From the NCBI GenBank assembly GCA_032718475.1, contig JAUCBJ010005600.1:1-64000 (forward strand): a stretch of DNA of 64,000 bases. The letters run 5' to 3'. The DNA comes from Nemertoderma westbladi (taxonomy: Eukaryota > Xenacoelomorpha > Nemertodermatida > Nemertodermatidae). Positions 57,166 through 64,000 of the stretch are shown in pieces; position 1 is the first letter of the stretch, and every line of letters starts with the position of its first letter. The notes beneath the pieces were generated by a model that was given only the letters and a program-made list of their open reading frames with translations, ran no database searches and had not been told where the DNA came from. Position numbers and translations under genes: made by a program.

Positions 57166-58764
57166 CTGAGAACGTGGCGTTCATTTAGTACAGTTTGTTC
57201 GTCACAAATAGTCATTCTGTTGGTGCCCTAGTCCATCATCCTCTCACGATATGTTAATTGCGGGACATGAGTCGTAAGCGAGTAAACATGCGAGTAGTCT
57301 AATCGGGGATGTATTTTACTAGACACATTAATACAGCTTTTATATCCCCTGAAAATCGTTAAGTAAACCGTAAAATTCGGCACCATAGTAATACAAGAGC
57401 TTAGTAGTATACAAGCTTAAAAACTTGATATTAATTTTAATGACATTGACAAATTACTGGCACATCAAATACTTAATTTACTCAAAGCACTGCATCGTTT
57501 TTCCAGAATGCTCAATGCAATGGACAATTTGGCATCTTCTGTAGAGGGCGATCCTAAATATATGTATCTGTTGCAGTGTAAAATCGTGAGGTTAGGAAAA
57601 TTTTGTGGCTCTATGGGAAAATTTTTTACATTTTTTCTCAATTCGAAAACATAATTTATTACCAGTTTGTATTCGGTAATTCGGGGAATAAGAGTTACCC
57701 GATTCGAAAAAATCTATCCCAAGCCGCCACCTCTCTCTTGGGTATTAATAGTGAAGCAGGGTGTGTGCCACACTAACTCCCAAGGTCTGACACCTTCATC
57801 ACACATGTTTGTAACTTGCCCTTTAAATGTTCCAGTTCCAAATCAGAATCAAAGTCTACAAATTTCAGGAACTTTACCAACGTCAATATCATAGAATAAG
57901 AATTGGGAACATTAGTTAATTTATGATAATTAATTATTTATTTATGTATTTGTTGTTAATTTATTATAAACTCGTTTCCTTTAGAGTAAACTTATAGAGA
58001 AATTCAGGAACTACAATTAATTATACGAAGAAAATGTATTTTTAAATCTGAAAATATTAAAGCTAAAAGGGACAAATAACACAAACAAACACAAAACCTT
58101 CCAACTAATGGGGGAGCAGAGAGGATGTCGTAGAGACCCTCTGATAGTGCAGGGTCTTCGGTCCCGAGGATGGAGGCCGTGTTGCCGATCAGGATGGCTA
58201 TGAGGATGCATTGGAGGAGGAACCAATGGGATCTCGGCGATCTCAAATTCGGTTACTATCTCAAATTTATAGAAAGTAAAAGACGGTAGAGCACTTCACT
58301 GTAGCTATTGGTGTAAAGCACCTTTGGGTTATGGTGCTAAGATCCGCAGGAAAACGCATTTAGAACCCGTTGTAGAAATAACCAGGATTTGACGAAAAGG
58401 TTATAATGTTGATTGACACCTGGAAAATAGTGGCTTTATTAGTGATCCTGTGAAGGGAGATGTGGGGGCGTGATCTGTGGGCGTGATTGAATAATTTGTT
58501 GCGATTGGATTTAAATTGCATACTGTTATAGTGAGTAACCGTATTACACTTACACTTACTTATGAAATATCTACAAAGGAATGAATAGAGCATACACAGC
58601 GTTAAATGTCACCAAAGTTAACAAAATAATAAACTGAAGCCAAACGATTTGGAATGGAGAAAGCATTTCAGTTGATACTACAAATCAGTAAGATTGTCTG
58701 AACTGGTAGGTACTTGATGATGATATGATAATCTGGAAAAATGAGTAATTTGAATTCAGTGCTG
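57166..58764. other. Spacer, no gene recognised
   Basis: Short frames only. A minus-strand 80-codon frame at 58004-58246 has a hydrophobic start (FLLQCILIAILIGNTASIL), but no family or context supports it. Confidence 0.4.
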
Positions 58765-58970
58765 AATCTTCTTTGTAGGTCATTGCTTTCGATTGCGCTC
58801 TCCCCGAGGACCACCCAGTGCATGGTATTGCACGATATTCTGCTTTGGCGGCCCTGTGGAGGGAATAAGCATTGTTGGACAGCCAATGACTAAGATGCCT
58901 CTAAAGGATACTGGCCTTGAAGATGTTGAAAATATCGCGAAAGTCATGAGTGATTTTTGCTGACAAATAA
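58765..58970 (+). mobile_element. Old RTE 3' fragment
   Basis: Plus-strand degenerate match to the RTE C-terminal coding region: CATTGCTTTCG, GTGCATGGTATTG, GGACAGCCAATGACTAAGATG and GATACTGGCCTTGAAGATG. It has several stops and gaps. Confidence 0.65.
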
Positions 58971-59052
58971 TTATAAATTAGATAGAAATGAATTGAAAAA
59001 GTAATTCAAATCCAACAAAACAATTTTAGAGAAAGAAGAAATGTTCATTCGC

Positions 59053-59130
59053 ACTGCTGTTTCACCATATCGGGATCGAACTGGTGACATCCAGGTTGGA
59101 AGTCTGACGCTCAGTAGGGTTGAGCACAGT
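59053..59130 (-). mobile_element. tRNA-derived SINE fragment
   Basis: The reverse complement contains GAGCGTCAGACTTCCAACC and CCAGTTCGATCCC, i.e. an anticodon-loop-like CTTCCAA and a B box. Same family as 59700-59880. Confidence 0.6.
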
Positions 59131-59186
59131 GGCAGCAGATGATGGTATTGACAGAAGGGAGGCCATGAGGACGTAAATTGCGGCCA

Positions 59187-59320
59187 TACAAGGTATCTCA
59201 GGTAAGAGTATTTCCAGGTCTACTTATTGCCTGTGTCGCCAGTTCGATCCCACCTGGACGTCATTGACGAATTTGCAAAGCTTTGCCCGAAAAGCTCTAA
59301 TAATATGAAACGGCTTATTC
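59187..59320 (+). mobile_element. tRNA-derived SINE, internally deleted
   Basis: Contains the 5' part (GGTATCTCAGGTAAGAG), then the B box CCAGTTCGATCCCACC and the downstream domain GACGAATTTGCAAAGCTTTG. The A box and anticodon part are missing compared with 59700-59880. Confidence 0.6.
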
Positions 59321-59699
59321 ACCCAAATCGCCATAATGAATTATATTATTATTTATCAGTATCTGAAGAACCTGGGAACTGCACTGCGTTTAGGAATAAT
59401 CGCGATATAGAAAAGCAAAAATTATACGATTTATTTGCTTACAAATTTCTAATAATAATAATTGAAAGGCAGTGGTTCTGAATAATGTCCCATGAGGATG
59501 CAGTGGTAGGCATGGGATACATGCACTCTCATAGCATTTCTTGTTTTCAATGACATTCCGAATATCTGCATATTTTAGAATGCTAACAACCGACCACCTG
59601 TTACAAACAATCAGAATTAACATAAAAGAAAGATATGAGTTTAATTTAAGTAAAATATTGGTTTTTACTGTAATACAGTTGGGGATAGTGAGGAGGGTT

Positions 59700-59880
59700 G
59701 AACCACTGAGCGCATGTTCTGGTTATAACTTTTGTTGGGTACAGCTTTGCAAAGTCGGTAGTGACGACCAGGTGGGATCGAACTAGGTTACCTCTGGGTT
59801 GGAAGTCTGACGCTCTAACCATTCAGCTAGCAGCTCAGGTAAAAGGTAGACCTGTAAATACTATCTGATACCTTGTATGT
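59700..59880 (-). mobile_element. tRNA-derived SINE, most complete copy
   Basis: The reverse complement reads AGCTGAATGGTTAGAGCG (A-box region), CAGACTTCCAACCC (anticodon-like TCC), GTTCGATCCCACC (B box), then a tail with GACTTTGCAAAGCTG. The order and spacing are those of a tRNA. The poor stems, the non-tRNA tail and the presence of sister copies identify a SINE and not a functional tRNA gene. Confidence 0.7.
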
Positions 59881-60054
59881 CCGAAATATAACCCTCGCTA
59901 CAATGAAAGGGTAGTGTACATCAACCATGAACCATCACGGCCACAATACTGCTCATTTAGGCAGGACAGATACACACAAGTTACACCCATCGAGAAATGC
60001 GACCAGTATATTTTTATAATTCGATATTAATAATTAATTAATTATTATATATGA

Positions 60055-60110
60055 TCACTGGACGTAATTGCAGACTTTGCAAAGCTGTGCCCAACAAAAA
60101 GTTATAATAA
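60055..60110 (+). mobile_element. SINE tail fragment
   Basis: GACGTAATTGCAGACTTTGC and AAAGCTGTGCCCAACAAAAAG match the tail domain of the SINE at 59700-59880. The tRNA part is missing. Confidence 0.5.
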
Positions 60111-61589
60111 ATTTAATTATGTCAGTCAAGGATATTAAACAGGATAATATTAATTATCCTTATTTTGGTTCTGTAGGTCGTCTTATGTGCAGCAAAGCGG
60201 AAGATATATAATTAAGATACCACATTTAATAATTATACCAGTCAGCAGAAGACATTTAAATAGCAGCTATGTTTATTTGTTTTCCACCGAGGAAATATAG
60301 TGAACAATAATTGGCTGGTATCCAGATTTATGGAGTCAGTTTATTCTCTCCTTATTTCAAAAATTTTCAAAAAAGTCTTTAGTTCCCTGTGAAATTAGAT
60401 CCCGTGGGTCTTTAGTTTCAGAAATCTATTTAGATGAATTAACCTATTGTGTAGCTACAATTTCAACTATATGAAATGCTTTCAATTTAGATAATCAAAT
60501 CGTATCTTGAACTATTTTGTCAAATCTTTATTATATCAAACTATGTTGACCCACGGAAACTAAAGATTTCTGGAACTAAAATCCCAATATAATAGAAACA
60601 CAGACCTATTATGGCCGATCTAAAACCAGTGGAATGTAAAGACTTTGGGAACTAAAGATCCACCTGAATCTCAAATCTGTTTTTCGGGATCTGAAGTTAA
60701 GCGGGAGCTAAAAACCCCAGGATCTCAATGCTTTATCATCTCAGAGTCTTTATTGAATCTTGGTTTGTTTCAAAATCATTACTCCTCATCAAACTTAATA
60801 TTACCTGTTTGGATGTCTAACTTATCAATTACAGTCCTGAAATGAACCTTTTACAGGCCCTATCAATTGTCTGAATCTCGTAATTTACATTGCAAGATGA
60901 CAATTCTCTCATCCGTGGAATAAGTTGCATGCCAGGGTAATCTGCGGATATCTCTCCTAGGGATATAACAAATTAGTCAATCAACATGTTCGATCACGCC
61001 TATCCTGTGTCCAGTTTTGCTTGACAACAGCTGTTTTAAACAAGTGAATGTTACTTCCAAAGCTTTATGAAAATCCATGCCAACCACTTTATATGAAGCT
61101 GTAAAGGATGTGATGTTGAGTGGAGCATACAACATAGTTGCGGTCACATCAATTGTGTATATTTGATTTAGATATATGTTTTACAATGTGATAAAGCTCC
61201 TAAACGAGTTTCTATATTTTGATTACTTTTACTTTAGTTTCACCTACTGTTGGTTAATATAGACGACATTCATCATTTATATATGTCTGAAATAGAGAGA
61301 GTATGTGTAAAAACATGTTTGACATATAAACACCCCCTTTTGATAGTCATTCATGCGTTACTTTACATATTAGATACGGTACATGCACATACACGCCAAC
61401 TAAACTACTGTATACGAATTCTATCTTACCTTTTATATATCATGATAAGGAAGCTAATAAAATAAAGTCTACGTTATCTACCAAAGCCCTGTAGTCATTA
61501 TTTCAGACAGACTATGTCGTTGCTCACATCAGTTTGAGCTCCCAGAGACACCACACAGCTCCCATTGCGGAAAAATGGAATGACCATAC
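60111..61589. other. AT-rich spacer with possible foldback repeat
   Basis: Words such as GTCTTTAGTTCC (about 60377) and GGAACTAAAGATC (about 60649) occur in both orientations between 60370 and 60740, which could be a decayed foldback element. No gene recognised. Confidence 0.35.
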
Positions 61590-61865
61590 TACTACTACTA
61601 GGTCGAGCGAACTCGGACAGCGGAAATGAGATCCTTCCAGGCTTCCCGATTCTCCATAGTTGTCGCAATTTCACTTCTCTCAAGTTCAGTATCCCTTTCA
61701 AGCTGGTCTATATATGTCATAGCCGGTCGTCCTGGTTACGCTTTCCATGTGTTGGTTGCCAGAAAAGTAGATCTGGTATGACCTCGTCTTTACTTCTCCA
61801 GCAGTGCCCACTGAATCTTAATCTGCGTTCACAGAGGGTGGTTGATACAGGTGGTATTTGATAGG
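61590..61865 (-). mobile_element. LINE 3' fragment with (TAG)n end, second family
   Basis: The minus strand encodes a decayed tail similar to RLRFSGHCWRSKDEV, LLFWQPTHGKR and ATTMENREAWKDLIS, ending in (TAG)n at 61590-61600. It resembles RTE-like LINE C-termini but is distinct from the RTE at 12771. Confidence 0.7.
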
Positions 61866-62299
61866 ATCGTACTTGACTCTATACTGTATAATGGAGTATA
61901 CTGTATAATGGTGGCGGTCAATATAATAATTATATATATAGATATTGTGAGTGACTTAGGTGCTGGATTGTCGTACCGGAAGTAGCCTAATCATAGCCTA
62001 ATACTAACTGTACATATACACTGCATGTAGGCCTAGATAAAGTCGGACCCCTTTTTCATATACCGTTCGTCCGTGTCCAGTTGGACCATTACGCTAAACA
62101 CACATACACACATCAGTATTGTACCACCATCTGTGTGCCGGCTTTACCAGTGGCATAGGCCAGACTCAGAACACGCCGGGAAATGCCGGGGCGGAGTTGT
62201 TTGGAACATATTTTGGCTTTGCGCCTATTATTTGAATATGCATGTAGAAATCGACTAGATTTATTCGTATTATTTGTCAATTTCTGATTTATCCAAGGC
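61866..62299. other. Spacer
   Basis: A short repeat ATACTGTATAATGG (61884-61910). Nothing else recognised. Confidence 0.35.
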
Positions 62300-63160
62300 A
62301 TATATATGAACGGGTGCCACTACATAAGCTTACCGAGGCTTTAGGGTCTCTAGGGTGTGGTGGTAGGTTTTTGGCTGCTATAGCCTCTGCTTATGCTGTA
62401 TCATACTTTATTTTAGGAAAAATAATAATTGTTGTCACAATCGGGTTGCACCAGGGTGCTTTAAATCGTGTTTATTGTTTGTCCTTTACATAAATAAGTT
62501 AATTCGTATGCTTGAAGATGATGATGATGGGTTTTTTAATGTCCTGCACTGTCTGTTGTTTATCGACGATACTGTCAGACTGTACTATTGTCTATTACGC
62601 CCAGGGTATTATGGATAAATTTGTGTTATGCTGGAATTTTGTGATACAACGGGTATGATTATTAATCAAAAGTAACTCAATTCATGGTTAACGGTACTAC
62701 AACGGCTGATAGAGAAAGTTTGGTGTTTAATTATTTGGTGATAATAAATATAAATGATTATTGCAATTTAGGGGCCATTTTTACTCAGGATGGGAAGTTG
62801 AAGTCGCCCTTGAGTTACATTTAAAGGCAAAATACAAACATATTTTGAAATTCGCCGCTTTTATAAATAAAAATGTTGATGTGCCATGGTTAATTAAGAA
62901 AAGAGTCGCAGAAGCACCCCCTTTCTCATCTATATTATATGGGTACGAGTCGTGGGTGGGCAATTTAAAATGTGTTGAAGACCAATACCGACAGATTCTA
63001 AAATCATTGTTAGGCGTTAGGAAGTCTACCCCCAATGAATTAATTTGAAAGTGGATTTCCACTCTTAAAAGCATTAATTTTGGATAGAAGAGCATAATTT
63101 CTGAAAAAAGTTTCTATGTTGCCTGATGATTGCCCACTTCGCGTCGTTTTAAGGTGTTAT
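62300..63160 (+). mobile_element. LINE reverse-transcriptase remnant
   Basis: Plus-strand pieces: a YINKLIRMLEDDDDG segment, LLFIDDTVRLYYC (motif C with IDD), CDTTGMIINQK, then an open 95-codon piece (62761-63048) with FYSGWEVEVALELHLKAKYKH, VPWLIKKRVAEAP, SILYGYESWVG and QYRQILKSLLGVRKSTPNE. These are the end of an RT domain and the following region of a non-LTR element. Several frameshifts and stops. Confidence 0.75.
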
Positions 63161-63240
63161 TGAAGGTTCTTCTTTATTTATAGAGTTATATTCATGCATA
63201 GATTGTGCGCATAATAGAGAAAACTATTTTTCGCTGTTAA

Positions 63241-63410
63241 AACACATTGTAAACTCATCCAATAATACAAAACACATTGTAAACTCATCCAATAAGATAA
63301 AACATATTGTAAACTCATTCAATAAGATAAAACAGATTGTAAACTCATCCAATAAAGACAAAACAGATTGTAAACTCATCCAATAAGATAAAACAGATTG
63401 TAAACTGTTA
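63241..63410. repeat. 30-31-bp tandem repeat
   Basis: Five full units and a partial one of AACACATTGTAAACTCATCC plus AATAAGATAA. No dyad symmetry or spacer variation of the CRISPR kind. Confidence 0.9.
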
Positions 63411-63714
63411 TGTTATATAAATATATAGGCAATATATATATATATGACAATATATTTATCAGTTCACAAACTTCCTGTAGTGATCCTGGCCTACTGCTGT
63501 ACTGCTGACTTCTGCCGTATTGTTCACCTGCTACACCATGAGCTGCTGGCTGCACTGATGCCAACCTAACGCCCTCCACCATCCCACATCGCAGTTAGAT
63601 AATCCGTCCAAAGGCCTAACTTCAATCCTGTAATCACACAGAAATAATCCCTATCCTATACGCCCGCTCAGAGTGGCTATCTACAGTCCCCGTCTTCCTC
63701 TAGTATCCACCAAC
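63411..63714 (+). other. Probable 5' UTR of the LINE at the window end
   Basis: More GC-rich after 63470 (CTGCTGTACTGCTGACTTC, CCTAACGCCCTCCACC), leading to CCACCAACATGG at the start codon. Confidence 0.35.
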
Positions 63715-64000
63715 ATGGGTCCAAAATCTGACAACTGGAATGCGGCCATGGAGAAACTAAAAGACCTGATCGAAACTAAGTTTGAAACTCTAGATGAAGA
63801 CATGAAACTCATCAAAACACAACTAGAAAATATCCCACTCCTTATCAACGAGAATGACTACTTAAAGAAAGAAAACGAAGACATGAAACTCATTAAAACA
63901 CAACTAGAAAATATCCCACTCCTTATCAACAAGAATGACCACTTAAAGAAAGAAAACGAAATCCTAAAGGAGAAACTCGACGAACAAGCGAGGACGATAG
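63715..64000 (+). CDS. Start of a LINE ORF1-like coiled-coil protein, partial
   Basis: Open from ATG 63715 (MGPKSDNWNAAMEKLKDLIE) to the window end, 95 codons. The sequence is strongly helical with Leu/Ile heptads (LKDLIETKFETLDEDMKLI), as in ORF1 proteins of L1/CR1-type LINEs and some transposase-associated proteins. An 81-bp segment (27 residues, EDMKLIKTQLENIPLL...) is tandemly duplicated at 63796-63876 and 63877-63957, lengthening the coiled coil without breaking the frame. The ATG context CACCAACATGG is good. What follows is outside the window, so the LINE assignment is an inference from the coiled coil and the repeat-rich surroundings. Confidence 0.5.
   Translation, partial: MGPKSDNWNAAMEKLKDLIETKFETLDEDMKLIKTQLENIPLLINENDYLKKENEDMKLIKTQLENIPLLINKNDHLKKENEILKEKLDEQARTI

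Noticed and set aside
58004-58246. 80-codon minus-strand frame with a hydrophobic start
   Set aside because: A signal-like start alone in repeat-rich DNA is weak, and two overlapping frames are equally open.
59763-59862. A functional tRNA gene (anticodon TCC)
   Set aside because: Stems are poorly paired, the 3' part continues into a SINE tail, and several decayed sister copies lie nearby.
63241-63410. A CRISPR-like array
   Set aside because: The unit repeats without unique spacers, and the genome is eukaryotic. It is a plain minisatellite.

Overview
This window looks like invertebrate metazoan nuclear DNA, not prokaryotic. It is AT-rich, has few genes and is full of repeats. It carries BEL/Pao LTR elements, RTE-type and CR1-like LINEs, tRNA-derived SINEs, a Tc1/mariner-type non-autonomous element, satellites, long poly-C/poly-G runs, and a recognisable animal gene (DONSON). 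The words TACCGGTA and TAGGCCTA recur throughout. I cannot name the species.

Left part (1-30 kb): four near-identical, intronless copies of an F-box/LRR-like gene (FBXO39-like) lie in the same orientation at about 0.2, 9.3, 18.6 and 27.6 kb, inside duplicated blocks of about 9 kb. Copies at 9283 and 27615 are intact (499 and 496 codons). The copy at 192 has lost its 5' end and the copy at 18573 has a one-base frameshift. Two classes can be told apart by a three-residue indel and by their 3' flanks (copies 1+4 versus 2+3). Mobile elements have decorated the blocks since duplication: a mariner-like element in block 1, an RTE between copies 2 and 3, and solo or truncated LTRs after copies 2, 3 and 4. 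Several of these insertions have an empty site visible in a sister block. A DONSON-like reading frame (22.5-23.9 kb, minus strand), a CR1-like LINE tail and a Lys/Gly-rich exon-like frame lie between copies 3 and 4.

Middle part (30-51 kb): this belongs to a BEL/Pao retrotransposon family. A diverged minus-strand 3' half (30.0-33.7 kb) is followed by a 62-bp satellite array (33.7-37.2 kb). A young element, 37223-50712, is inserted into the satellite and flanked by the 5-bp duplication GTTTC. It has three LTR segments in tandem, the last reduced to a stub. It also has a gag-like ORF, a gag-protease ORF whose reverse transcriptase, RNase H and most of the integrase are deleted, and an unrecognised accessory ORF just before the 3' LTR. 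The same accessory ORF, with its GC-rich leader, sits in the same place in the diverged minus-strand copy. It therefore appears to be a real component of this retrotransposon lineage and is the most interesting item here.

Right part (51-64 kb): no cellular gene is convincing. It holds RTE fragments, a G-rich minisatellite of about 1.4 kb, tRNA-derived SINE copies, another LINE reverse-transcriptase remnant, a 30-bp repeat and, running off the end, the coiled-coil start of what is probably a LINE ORF1. Coordinates of repeat borders are by eye and good to a few bases where a sister copy exists, and to tens of bases elsewhere.
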